Under the pieces are notes generated by a model that saw nothing but the letters and a program-made list of their open reading frames with translations, searched no databases and had not been told where the DNA came from. Shown piece after piece: positions 5,732 through 13,319 of a stretch of 13,348 bases of DNA (its first letter is position 1; each line of letters starts with the position of its first letter). The position numbers and the translations under genes were made by a program. The stretch lies in contig CACXDF010000229.1 of the NCBI GenBank assembly GCA_902766325.1, positions 1 through 13,348 on the forward strand, read 5' to 3'. Source of the DNA: an uncultured Eubacteriales bacterium. GTDB taxonomy: Bacteria > Bacillota > Clostridia > Christensenellales > DTU072.

Positions 5732-7486
5732 ATGACAATAGAATTTTGGTATTTGATAGGAGCGGCCCTCGTCTTCTTTATGCAGGCAGGGTTCGCAATG
5801 GTAGAAACAGGCTTTACCCGCGCGAAGAACGCCGGAAACATCATCATGAAAAACTTGATGGACTTCTGTATCGGAACCGTGGTGTTTATGTTGCTCGGTT
5901 TTGGCTTAATGATGGGAGAGGATGCCCTTGCGGGTCTTGTCGGTATCCCGAACATGGATCTGTTTGCACATTTTGCCGATTTTATCGAAAGTCCTGCCGA
6001 CGGCTTTACCGGTGCGTCTACCTTCGTCTTTAACCTCGTGTTCTGCGCGACGGCGGCGACCATTGTTTCCGGATCCATGGCGGAAAGAACGAAGTTCTCT
6101 TCCTACTGCATTTATTCGGCCGTTATCTCTTTGGTAGTGTATCCCATCGAAGCGCACTGGATATGGGGCGGTGGATGGCTGTCTCGGCTCGGATTTCACG
6201 ATTTCGCAGGATCGGCGGCCATCCATATGGTAGGCGGTATCGCGGCTCTTATCGGCGCGATCATCCTCGGACCCCGTATGGGTAAGTACGTTCGTAACGA
6301 AGAAGGAAAGGTAACGAAGGTCAACGCTATCCCCGGGCATAACATACCTATCGGCGCGCTCGGCGCGTTCATCCTTTGGTTCGGTTGGTACGGCTTTAAC
6401 GGCGCCGCGGCGACTTCTACGAGCGAGCTTGCTACCATCTTCCTTACCACCACGATCGCACCGGCAGTTGCCACCGTCGTTACCATGGTCTTTACCTGGA
6501 TCAAGAACGGCAAACCCGACGTGTCCATGTGTATCAATGCGTGCTTGGCGGGCCTTGTCGGTATTACCGCGGGGTGTAACGCTTTGGACGCCATCGGCGC
6601 GACCGTCGTCGGCATCGTCTCCGGTATCCTCGTTGTCCTCGTCGTCGAAGGTCTTGACCTGAAACTCCACATCGACGATCCCGTCGGCGCGGTAGGCGTA
6701 CATATGGCGAATGGTATTTGGGGTACGATCGCCGTAGGACTCTTAGCCAACCCCGCCGCTCCGGCAGGACTTCACGGTTTGTTTTATACGGGCGAGTGGA
6801 GACAGCTCGGCGTTCAGCTCCTCGGCGTCGTCACCGTCGGCGCTTATACCGTCGCCTTGATGGTAGGTTGCTTCCTCCTTATTAAAAAGACGGTCGGACT
6901 TCGCGTCAGTAAAGAAGAGGAGATCAAGGGCTTGGATAAGACCGAACACGGACTTCCTTCCGCTTATGCCGGATTCGCTTTTGCGGGTAACGTCGCTTAT
7001 GAAGGCGTAGTCGAAGAAGGACCTGTCGTTACCGGCACGATCCCCGTTGCGGACGCTATCCCGGTCGTAGAAAAACCCGCTCCGGTCAAAGAAGCCGCCG
7101 CCGTCAAGAAGACGAAAGCAAGCGACGAACCGAAGTTTACCAAGGTGGAGATCATCTTCAAAGAAGAACGTTTGTACGCTTTGAAAGAAGCGATGGCAAA
7201 ACTCGGCATTACCGGTATGACCGTCTCCCACGTTATGGGCTACGGACAGCAGCAGGGCAAGCCGGAGTACTACCGTGGCGTTGCGGTCGAGACCAGTCTG
7301 CTCCCCAAGGTGCAGGTCGATATCGTCGTCAGTAAGATCCCGGTACGCGAAGTGATCGAGACGGCAAAGAAGGTATTATACACCGGACATATCGGCGACG
7401 GAAAGATCTTTGTGTACGACGTGGAAAACGTTATTAAGGTCCGTACCGGAGAAGAAGGGTACGACGCATTGCAAGACGTAGAGTAA
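5732..7486 (+). CDS. amt: Ammonium transporter with fused C-terminal P-II signalling domain
   Basis: Residues 1 to about 410 form an Amt/Rh ammonium channel with about eleven membrane helices. They carry VETGFTRAKNAGN in the first loop and the two pore histidines in IHMVGG (H165) and VHMANGIWG (H324), and end in GLDKTEHGL, a typical Amt tail. A Pro/Val/Ala/Lys-rich linker (about 411-467) leads to a P-II/GlnK domain (about 468-580) with GMTVSHVMGYG, the T-loop GQQQGKPEYYRG, TGHIGDGKIFV and RTGEEG, which bind ATP/ADP and 2-oxoglutarate in P-II proteins. R515 matches GlnK Arg47, the residue that plugs the AmtB pore. The position of the uridylylated Tyr51 is V519, and the Ser49 phosphorylated in cyanobacteria is V517. 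Covalent modification at these sites is therefore unlikely, and control probably depends on small ligands. It lies downstream of glnN with AAGGAG nine bases before the start. Both domains are clear; the regulatory consequence is inference. Confidence 0.95.
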   Translation: MTIEFWYLIGAALVFFMQAGFAMVETGFTRAKNAGNIIMKNLMDFCIGTVVFMLLGFGLMMGEDALAGLVGIPNMDLFAHFADFIESPADGFTGASTFVFNLVFCATAATIVSGSMAERTKFSSYCIYSAVISLVVYPIEAHWIWGGGWLSRLGFHDFAGSAAIHMVGGIAALIGAIILGPRMGKYVRNEEGKVTKVNAIPGHNIPIGALGAFILWFGWYGFNGAAATSTSELATIFLTTTIAPAVATVVTMVFTWIKNGKPDVSMCINACLAGLVGITAGCNALDAIGATVVGIVSGILVVLVVEGLDLKLHIDDPVGAVGVHMANGIWGTIAVGLLANPAAPAGLHGLFYTGEWRQLGVQLLGVVTVGAYTVALMVGCFLLIKKTVGLRVSKEEEIKGLDKTEHGLPSAYAGFAFAGNVAYEGVVEEGPVVTGTIPVADAIPVVEKPAPVKEAAAVKKTKASDEPKFTKVEIIFKEERLYALKEAMAKLGITGMTVSHVMGYGQQQGKPEYYRGVAVETSLLPKVQVDIVVSKIPVREVIETAKKVLYTGHIGDGKIFVYDVENVIKVRTGEEGYDALQDVE

Positions 7487-7543
7487 AAAAAACGTTATGA
7501 GGGCGTTTTCCGAAAGAGGCGTAAAAGCCGGACGGTCGGGAAC

Positions 7544-7592
7544 TTGGACGAAAGGAATGTTTGCATAAGCGCAAAGCGTTCCTTTCGTTCAA
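7544..7592 (+). promoter_or_regulatory. Large hairpin upstream of asnB
   Basis: In the 141-base gap between amt and asnB, bases 7544-7557 pair with 7579-7592 in a 14-bp stem (one G-U). An inner TTTGC/GCAAA stem (7560-7564 with 7571-7575) is capped by a 6-base loop, ATAAGC. Small internal bulges separate the two stems. The bases after it (CCTTATTTCG) are not a proper U-tract, so a normal intrinsic terminator is doubtful. It ends about 35 bases before the asnB ATG and may be a leader structure or processing site. I see no clear promoter in this gap. Confidence 0.55.
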
Positions 7593-7627
7593 ACCTTATT
7601 TCGTTTATTAAAAAACAGGAGTAAGTT

Positions 7628-9208
7628 ATGTGTGGGATTATGGCATACTGCGGCGAGGACGCAGACAGAAAAGAATTTGAAGCGTGCTTTGCGGCGACGA
7701 AGAGCCGCGGGCCGGACGATACGCGCGTGATCGACGTAAAGAGCGGAACGCTCGGCTTTCATCGTTTGGCGATCATGGGCCTGACCGAAAAAGGAATGCA
7801 ACCTTTTTCGCGCGACGGAAGTTACGTTGTTTGCAACGGAGAGCTGTATGGTTTTGCCGCCGAAAAGGAGACGTTGAAAAAGAAAGGATATACTTTTGAA
7901 AGTGACTCCGACTGCGAGATCATTCTGCCGATGTACTTTGAGTACGGTTTGGATATGTTCAAGCGCTTGGACGCGGAATTCGCGATGGTGATCTACGACG
8001 GAAGGTCGGACGAATTTATCGCCGCCCGCGACCCCATCGGTATTCGTCCGCTTTATTACGGTTACGACCGTAAAGGTTCGATCGTCTTTGCCAGCGAAGC
8101 GAAAAACATGGTCGGACTCTGCGACGTTATTTTGCCGTTCCCGCCCGGCTGCTATTATAAAGCCGGCTCTTTCGTCCGTTATTCCGATATTGCCGAAGTC
8201 GACTCTTTTACGAGCGACGATCTCGCTACGGTGTGTAAAAAAATTCACGATAAACTGGAAAAAGGCGTCCATAAACGTCTTATCGCGGATGCCAAAGTCG
8301 GGTTTTTGCTTTCCGGCGGACTTGATTCGTCCTTAGTATGCGCCATTGCGCAGAAGGCGAGTAAAAAGCCCATTCGCACCTTTGCCATCGGGATGCGAAA
8401 GGACGCCATCGACCTGAAATACGCGCGGGAAGTCGCCGATTTTATCGGCAGCGACCACACCGAAGTGTATATGACGAAGGAAGAAGTCTTATCGTCTTTG
8501 GAAGACGTTATCCATCTGCTTGGGACTTTCGATATCACGACCATTCGCGCAAGTATGGGTATGTATCTTCTTTGTAAGTACATTCATGAAAAGACCGATG
8601 TAAGAGTGCTTCTTACCGGAGAGATCTCCGACGAATTGTTCGGCTATAAGTATACCGACTTTGCTCCTACGCCGGAAGAGTTTCAGAAAGAAAGTGAAAA
8701 GAGGGTGCGGGAGCTCCATATGTACGACGTACTTCGCGCCGACAGATGTATATCCGTCAACTCGCTCGAAGCGAGGGTGCCGTTCGGCGATCTGGATTTT
8801 GTAAGTTACGTTCTTTCCGTCGATCCCGCGAAAAAGATGAACGTCTACGGCATGGGTAAGTACCTTTTGCGTAAGGCTTTCGAGGGCGATTATCTTCCGC
8901 GTGATATTCTTTATCGGGAAAAAGCGGCTTTTTCCGACGCGGTAGGACACAGTATGGTGGACGATCTGAAAGAATATGCGGAAACCATGTATACCGACGA
9001 AGAATTTGAACAAAAGCGTAAAAAGTATACGCACGCGACCCCGTTTACCAAGGAGTCCTTATTGTACAGAGAGATCTTCGAGAAGTATTATCCCGATCAG
9101 GGTCAAATGATCGTCGATTTTTGGATGCCGAACAAGTCATGGAAAGGGTGCGACGTCAACGACCCCTCGGCAAGAGTCTTATCTAACTACGGAAACAGCG
9201 GAAAATAA
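7628..9208 (+). CDS. asnB: Glutamine-hydrolysing asparagine synthetase
   Basis: This 526-residue enzyme makes asparagine from aspartate, glutamine and ATP. The N-terminal Ntn amidotransferase begins MCGIMAY, with Cys2 as nucleophile after Met removal. RGPDDTRV, LGFHRLAIMGL, VCNGELYGF and SDCEIILPMY complete the glutaminase site. The synthetase domain has the PP-loop SGGLDSS at residues 229-235, which binds ATP, and GEISDELFGYKY, typical of asparagine synthetases. The later RADRCISVNSLEARVPFGD also fits the family. Length is close to the E. coli enzyme (554). CAGGAG lies seven bases before the ATG. It follows a structured spacer after amt and is 12 bases from pyrG, so these two are one unit. 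Asparagine synthetase is better supported than other class II amidotransferases because of the GE.SDELFGY motif and length. Confidence 0.95.
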   Translation: MCGIMAYCGEDADRKEFEACFAATKSRGPDDTRVIDVKSGTLGFHRLAIMGLTEKGMQPFSRDGSYVVCNGELYGFAAEKETLKKKGYTFESDSDCEIILPMYFEYGLDMFKRLDAEFAMVIYDGRSDEFIAARDPIGIRPLYYGYDRKGSIVFASEAKNMVGLCDVILPFPPGCYYKAGSFVRYSDIAEVDSFTSDDLATVCKKIHDKLEKGVHKRLIADAKVGFLLSGGLDSSLVCAIAQKASKKPIRTFAIGMRKDAIDLKYAREVADFIGSDHTEVYMTKEEVLSSLEDVIHLLGTFDITTIRASMGMYLLCKYIHEKTDVRVLLTGEISDELFGYKYTDFAPTPEEFQKESEKRVRELHMYDVLRADRCISVNSLEARVPFGDLDFVSYVLSVDPAKKMNVYGMGKYLLRKAFEGDYLPRDILYREKAAFSDAVGHSMVDDLKEYAETMYTDEEFEQKRKKYTHATPFTKESLLYREIFEKYYPDQGQMIVDFWMPNKSWKGCDVNDPSARVLSNYGNSGK

Positions 9209-9220
9209 AGGAGGCAACAT

Positions 9221-10825
9221 ATGAGTAAAATTATGACGAAGTACATTTTTGTAACGGGCGGCGTCGTGTCCGGTCTGGGTAAGGGTATCGTCGCGGCGTC
9301 TCTCGGCAGATTGCTGAAACAACGGGGACTGAAAATAGCCTCTCAAAAGCTCGACCCCTACATGAACATCGATCCCGGCACGATGAGCCCCTATCAACAC
9401 GGCGAAGTGTACGTCACCGAAGACGGCGCAGAGACCGATCTTGACCTCGGGCACTACGAACGCTTTATCGACGAAGACCTGACCAAGTACAGTAACCTGA
9501 CGTCGGGCAAAGTCTATTGGACGGTGCTGAACAAAGAACGTCGCGGCGAATACCTGGGCGAAACGGTACAGATCATCCCGCACGTTACCAACGAGATCAA
9601 AGCATTTATTACAAAGAACGCCGAAGTCACCGACGCGGACGTGCTTATTACCGAGATCGGCGGCACCATCGGCGATATCGAGAGCCAACCGTTTTTGGAA
9701 GCTATCAGGCAGCTTTCGCTCGAAGTCGGCAGAAGAAACTGCCTCTTCATCCACGTTTGTCTCGTTCCGTATATTTCCGGGTCGGACGAATATAAATCAA
9801 AACCCACCCAACACTCCGTAAAAGAATTGCAGGCGATGGGCATTCATCCCGATATCATCGTTACCCGTTCGGACACCGACGTGGGCAAGGATATCCGTCG
9901 TAAAATATCTATGTTCTGCAACGTTGCCGAAGACTGCGTTATCAGTAACACGACCCTCGATTGTCTGTACGAAGTGCCGATCATGCTCCACAACGGCGGT
10001 ATGGACGAAGTCGTCTGTCGGGAACTGGGCATATCGCTCCCGAAAGCCAACTTGTCCGACTGGCAGGATATGGTCGACTCCGTCCATGCGAGACAGGGCG
10101 AAGTACAGATCGCTCTCGTCGGCAAATACGTGCAATTGCACGATTCTTATCTTTCTATTGTGGAAGCGCTCAACCACGCCAGCTTTGTTTGCGGCAAAAA
10201 GGTCAAAATCAAGTGGGTGGACAGCGATAAGTTGACGGAAGAAAACGCGCCTACGGTCCTCGCCGATTGTAAAGGCGTTCTCGTGCCGGGCGGATTCGGC
10301 GATCGCGGTATAGAAGGCATGATCACCGCTTGCCGCTACGCGCGCGAAAACCGTCTTCCGTACTTCGGGATCTGTCTCGGCATGCAGATATCCGTTATCG
10401 AATACGCGCGTCATGTCCTCGGATACAGCGACGCCAACAGTCGGGAATTTGATGAAAGCAGCGATCACCTTGTCATCGACCTGATGCCCGATCAGCAGGG
10501 CGTTATCAAAGGCGGTACAATGAGACTGGGCGCTTATCCCTGTAAGATCAAAGAAGGCACGACGCTCGGTAAGTGCTATGGAGAAAAACTTATTAAAGAG
10601 CGCCACCGTCACAGATACGAATTCAACAATATCTATAAAGGAGAGTTGGAAAAAGCCGGCTTGACGATCAGCGGAACCTCGCCTGACGGGCACATTGTCG
10701 AAACGGTGGAACTATCGGATCGCGACTTTTACGTCGGCGTTCAGTTCCATCCCGAATTCAAATCCCGTCCCAACAAGCCCCATCCGCTTTTCGTCGGCTT
10801 CGTCCGCGCCGCGACGGAGCATTGA
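9221..10825 (+). CDS. pyrG: CTP synthase
   Basis: This 534-residue enzyme makes CTP from UTP, ATP and glutamine ammonia, the last step of pyrimidine nucleotide synthesis, in the cytoplasm. The N-terminal synthase has the P-loop GGVVSGLGKGI, the highly conserved DPYMNIDPGTMSP and HGEVYVTEDGAETDLDLGHYERF, and EIGGTIGDIES. The C-terminal class I amidotransferase has VPGGFGDRG, the nucleophile C385 in GICLGMQ, and H510/E512 in QFHPEFKSRP. Length matches the family (about 535-545). The start at 9221 has AGGAGG six bases upstream; the in-frame Met at 9233 would be too far from it. It is 12 bases after asnB, an operon of two glutamine-amide users, and ends 17 bases before a strong terminator. In many Bacillota pyrG lies near rpoE instead, so the neighbourhood is somewhat unusual. 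Confidence 0.98.
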   Translation: MSKIMTKYIFVTGGVVSGLGKGIVAASLGRLLKQRGLKIASQKLDPYMNIDPGTMSPYQHGEVYVTEDGAETDLDLGHYERFIDEDLTKYSNLTSGKVYWTVLNKERRGEYLGETVQIIPHVTNEIKAFITKNAEVTDADVLITEIGGTIGDIESQPFLEAIRQLSLEVGRRNCLFIHVCLVPYISGSDEYKSKPTQHSVKELQAMGIHPDIIVTRSDTDVGKDIRRKISMFCNVAEDCVISNTTLDCLYEVPIMLHNGGMDEVVCRELGISLPKANLSDWQDMVDSVHARQGEVQIALVGKYVQLHDSYLSIVEALNHASFVCGKKVKIKWVDSDKLTEENAPTVLADCKGVLVPGGFGDRGIEGMITACRYARENRLPYFGICLGMQISVIEYARHVLGYSDANSREFDESSDHLVIDLMPDQQGVIKGGTMRLGAYPCKIKEGTTLGKCYGEKLIKERHRHRYEFNNIYKGELEKAGLTISGTSPDGHIVETVELSDRDFYVGVQFHPEFKSRPNKPHPLFVGFVRAATEH

Positions 10826-10842
10826 TATACGTTTTTATAAAA

Positions 10843-10871
10843 AAAGAGCCTGAATTGTTTTCAGGCTCTTT
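10843..10871. terminator. Bidirectional intrinsic terminator between pyrG and the fucosidase gene
   Basis: AAAGAGCCTGAA (10843-10854) and TTCAGGCTCTTT (10860-10871) form a perfect 12-bp stem around a 5-base loop. On the plus strand it is followed by CTTTT, ending pyrG transcription. On the minus strand it is followed by a run of T's and ATAAAAA, ending the convergent fucosidase gene, whose stop is at 10888. Confidence 0.92.
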
Positions 10872-10887
10872 CTTTTAGAAAAAAAAT

Positions 10888-12237
10888 TTATGAATACAGC
10901 TCAAAAGCGTCCAGATAGATCCTTTCGCCGCGATGAGAGTTAATACGGAGGACGACCTGGTCGCAGACGACCGGTTTTTTCAGTGTGACAAAGCATGAAA
11001 AGCCGATGGTGGAGCCGGAAAACTCATAAACTCGTTTTCCGTCGTCGAAGAATAAAAGAGAAAAGGATTCCACCCGTTGAGAGAAGTCGACGTTTTCGCG
11101 CAGGACGACGGTGCGGACCTTACTGTTTTCGTGCGGTATGGCGAGATAAGCGCCCTCCGTCGTCTTTGCAAAGCGATCGGACAGTTTCGTGCGGAAAGTC
11201 TTATCTACTTTCTTTTTCAGTTGTTTCAGCCGACGAACGTCGCGAGAAGCGAAACGGCCGTTTTTATCCGGAGGAATATTGAGCAGGAACAGACCGTTTC
11301 CGCCTATCGTACGCATATAGGCGGAGTAGAGTTTTTTCAGCGAGCGCGGCTGTTGCAGAGGATGATAAAACCAACCTTTATGCAAAGAATAGTCCACCTC
11401 GGCAGGGTACCACAGGTATTCGTCGTAGCGCGCAAGGAGGTCGAGACTGCCCAGGTCTTCGTCCATTTGCGTGGGCGCGGGCGCGTCTCCCTTATATTTT
11501 TTCAACAAGGAAGGGCAAACGCAGGCAGGCACGACGCTCCATTCTTTTTCGCGCGTTTTCGCGTCTTCGTTGCCGACCCATCTTACGTCAGGACCGCCGT
11601 TTGCAAGGAGAATATCCGGTTGAAGTTTACGCGCCGTTTGGAAATAACGTTCGTAGTCGTATTCCTGGTGCTTTCCGTCCGCTTTGGTGCCCCCGTCGGC
11701 GCCGTCGAGCCATAGACAGAAGATCTCTCCGTAGTTTGTCAATAGCTCGGTCAGTTGCTCGCAGTAGTAGTCGTTATACTTATCGGTTCCGAAATATTCG
11801 CTGTTGCGGTCGGCGGGGGAGAGATAAAAACCCAGTTTTACGCCGTATTTTTTACAACTTTCGGCAAGATCGCGTACGACGTCGCCTTTACCACTTTGGT
11901 AAGGGCTGTTTTTTATGCTGTGCTCGGTCGTGTTCGTCTGCCAAAGGCAAAACCCTTCGTGGTGTTTTGCGGTAAAAATAATAGCTCCGGCGCCCGTCTC
12001 TTTGGCAACGCGTGCCCATTGATCGGTATCGATCTTCTTTTTGGGACAAAAAAGGGCCGGATCTTCTTTGCCGCTTCCCCATTCCTTCCCGGAAAAGGTA
12101 TTCATACCGAAATGGATGAAGAAATAAAAGCCCATTTTCTGTAAGGCTTTTTGCCGCGGCGAAGGAACGCAAAGGAGCGCTTTTTCTTCCGCCGTGCGAA
12201 TATCGACTTTCGTTACGTTTTTTTTGACGATCTCCAT
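10888..12237 (-). CDS. GH29-type alpha-L-fucosidase, cytoplasmic
   Basis: This protein of about 449 residues resembles glycoside hydrolase family 29, retaining enzymes that release alpha-L-fucose. HFGMNTFSG, ARVAKETGAGAIIFTAKHHEGFCLW, GDVVRDLAESCKKYGVKLGFYLSP and GNGLFLLNIPPDKNGR are characteristic of the TIM-barrel catalytic domain. D178 in CLWLDGADGG is the expected nucleophile. The last 100 or so residues form a beta-rich accessory domain ending in YLDAFELYS. No signal peptide is present, so it should act on short oligosaccharides or glycosides inside the cell. I chose the Met at 12237, 1 base after the upstream stop. The Met at 12297 would overlap that gene by 59 bases and add a tail with no family similarity. 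The Shine-Dalgarno is weak (GGACGGA, rather far), so translation may depend on coupling to the metallohydrolase gene. The exact linkage cleaved is not readable. Confidence 0.85.
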   Translation of the reverse strand: MEIVKKNVTKVDIRTAEEKALLCVPSPRQKALQKMGFYFFIHFGMNTFSGKEWGSGKEDPALFCPKKKIDTDQWARVAKETGAGAIIFTAKHHEGFCLWQTNTTEHSIKNSPYQSGKGDVVRDLAESCKKYGVKLGFYLSPADRNSEYFGTDKYNDYYCEQLTELLTNYGEIFCLWLDGADGGTKADGKHQEYDYERYFQTARKLQPDILLANGGPDVRWVGNEDAKTREKEWSVVPACVCPSLLKKYKGDAPAPTQMDEDLGSLDLLARYDEYLWYPAEVDYSLHKGWFYHPLQQPRSLKKLYSAYMRTIGGNGLFLLNIPPDKNGRFASRDVRRLKQLKKKVDKTFRTKLSDRFAKTTEGAYLAIPHENSKVRTVVLRENVDFSQRVESFSLLFFDDGKRVYEFSGSTIGFSCFVTLKKPVVCDQVVLRINSHRGERIYLDAFELYS

Positions 12238-12238
12238 C

Positions 12239-13258
12239 TTAATGTATCCGTCCGTAACAATCGATTTTTCCGTTGTCGCCGATGACGGCGAGAACACCGT
12301 CTTCTTTATCGGTGGTCAGATATTTTTCGGGACTGCAAAGTCTCTCGAAACGCGCGAGCGTGTTGCGATCGACGTAGTCGTGCCTGTTGGTGATAACGCA
12401 TATCCGCGGCGAAAGAGTCTTGACGAATTTTCTCGTGCTGGACCCGGCGTAGCTGTGGTGGCCGACTTTGAGCATATCGACCTCGCCGATCTGCGGAGCC
12501 AGTCTCTCTTCGTCTCCGGTCAAGTTATCCATGTCTCCGGCAAGGAAAACGCGGGTGCCGTTTTTTTCAACGAGAACGCCGAGCGACTGGTCGTTTTCGC
12601 CAACCTTTTTCGTGTTTTCCGGATCTTTCGTATTGAAAAGCGTGATGCTGAAGTTGCCCAGTTTGAAAGGCGCGTCGTTCATGTCGGAAATAATGGGTAC
12701 GTTTTTTGCGTCCAGAGCGTTCACCATCTGGTCGTAAACTTCTTGGTTGTCCCAGTCGTTGATCTCGTGCTCTTTGATCTTGGAAGCGTCGTACTTTTTC
12801 AGATAGGCGCGATCCACGGTAACGTCCGGGTCGAGGATGATGGTATCGAAACCGCCGATATGGTCGGAGTGGCTGTGCGTGCCCAGTACGAAATCGAGGT
12901 GCACTTTGCCGTTTTCGTCGGCGAGATTCTTTTTGAGATAGGCGAGGATCTTTTGTTCGTGGCCATCGAATACCAAATTGGGGAAGTTACGCGGATTATC
13001 CGTATCTTCGGCCGCGTCGACCATGGCGAAGTGCCCGTCGCTTTCCAGTATGATACAGTCGGAACCGCCCGTATTTAAGAAATGTATCTTATCGGGAGCG
13101 GATAGCGCGGTTTCGTCCGCCTCAGGAAGCGGGTCTGCTTTCATTTTCTTATCCACAGAAGCAAACGGAATGATCACCGCGAAAAGCACGGCGAAAAATA
13201 CGGCGAGAAAGGCGGCTACGGATGAAAAAACGATCGTCAGGATTTTCTTTTTCTTCAT
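12239..13258 (-). CDS. Membrane-anchored ComEC/Rec2-type metallo-beta-lactamase-fold hydrolase
   Basis: This 339-residue protein has a Lys-rich start and one hydrophobic helix (about residues 7-33), a signal anchor that places the rest outside the membrane (a lipobox is absent). The soluble part is a metallo-beta-lactamase fold: HFLNTGGSDCIIL at the start, the metal motif HSHSDH (H128, H130, D132, H133), FLAGDMDN and VGHHSYAGSS for the other ligands. This is the arrangement of the C-terminal hydrolase domain of the DNA-uptake protein ComEC, found also as stand-alone secreted proteins. No ComEC channel helices are present, so a competence role is not supported. The substrate (nucleic acid, phosphodiester, other) cannot be told. 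AGAGGA lies 4 bases before the ATG, behind a consensus promoter, and the fucosidase gene begins 1 base after its stop. Confidence 0.87.
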   Translation of the reverse strand: MKKKKILTIVFSSVAAFLAVFFAVLFAVIIPFASVDKKMKADPLPEADETALSAPDKIHFLNTGGSDCIILESDGHFAMVDAAEDTDNPRNFPNLVFDGHEQKILAYLKKNLADENGKVHLDFVLGTHSHSDHIGGFDTIILDPDVTVDRAYLKKYDASKIKEHEINDWDNQEVYDQMVNALDAKNVPIISDMNDAPFKLGNFSITLFNTKDPENTKKVGENDQSLGVLVEKNGTRVFLAGDMDNLTGDEERLAPQIGEVDMLKVGHHSYAGSSTRKFVKTLSPRICVITNRHDYVDRNTLARFERLCSPEKYLTTDKEDGVLAVIGDNGKIDCYGRIH

Positions 13259-13271
13259 AATGTCCTCTTTT

Positions 13272-13295
13272 TATAATATTTATATAAATATTATA
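13272..13295. repeat. 24-bp perfect palindrome over the -10 and start site (possible operator)
   Basis: Bases 13272-13295 read the same on both strands (an all-A/T sequence, centre between 13283 and 13284). They cover the -10 box of the metallohydrolase promoter and the expected start site near 13283. A repressor dimer bound there would block initiation. The all-A/T composition means part of the symmetry could arise because the -10 box is itself A/T-rich. Confidence 0.6.
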
Positions 13296-13319
13296 GCGTT
13301 TTCCGAAGAAAGTTGTCAA
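13290..13319 (-). promoter_or_regulatory. Consensus promoter of the metallohydrolase-fucosidase unit
   Basis: On the minus strand TTGACA (13319-13314), an 18-base spacer and TATAAT (13295-13290) match both boxes perfectly. The leader to the ATG at 13258 would be only about 25 bases. The remaining bases to 13348 hold nothing I can identify. Confidence 0.88.

Noticed and set aside
7489..7509. AAAACG/CGTTTT hairpin just after the amt stop as a terminator
   Set aside because: The 6-bp stem is mostly A/T with a 9-base loop and no U-run after it.
12237..12297. Longer start for the fucosidase gene at 12297
   Set aside because: It would overlap the metallohydrolase gene by 59 bases, adds 20 residues unlike GH29 proteins, and the Met at 12237 sits 1 base after the upstream stop.
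12194..13078. Plus-strand open frame of 294 codons opposite the metallohydrolase gene
   Set aside because: The minus strand encodes a clear metallo-beta-lactamase fold with promoter and Shine-Dalgarno; the opposite frame shows no family motif.
12239..13258. Competence (DNA uptake) role for the ComEC-like protein
   Set aside because: The channel helices and the N-terminal ComEC domains are absent and no competence genes are nearby; stand-alone hydrolases of this type are widespread.
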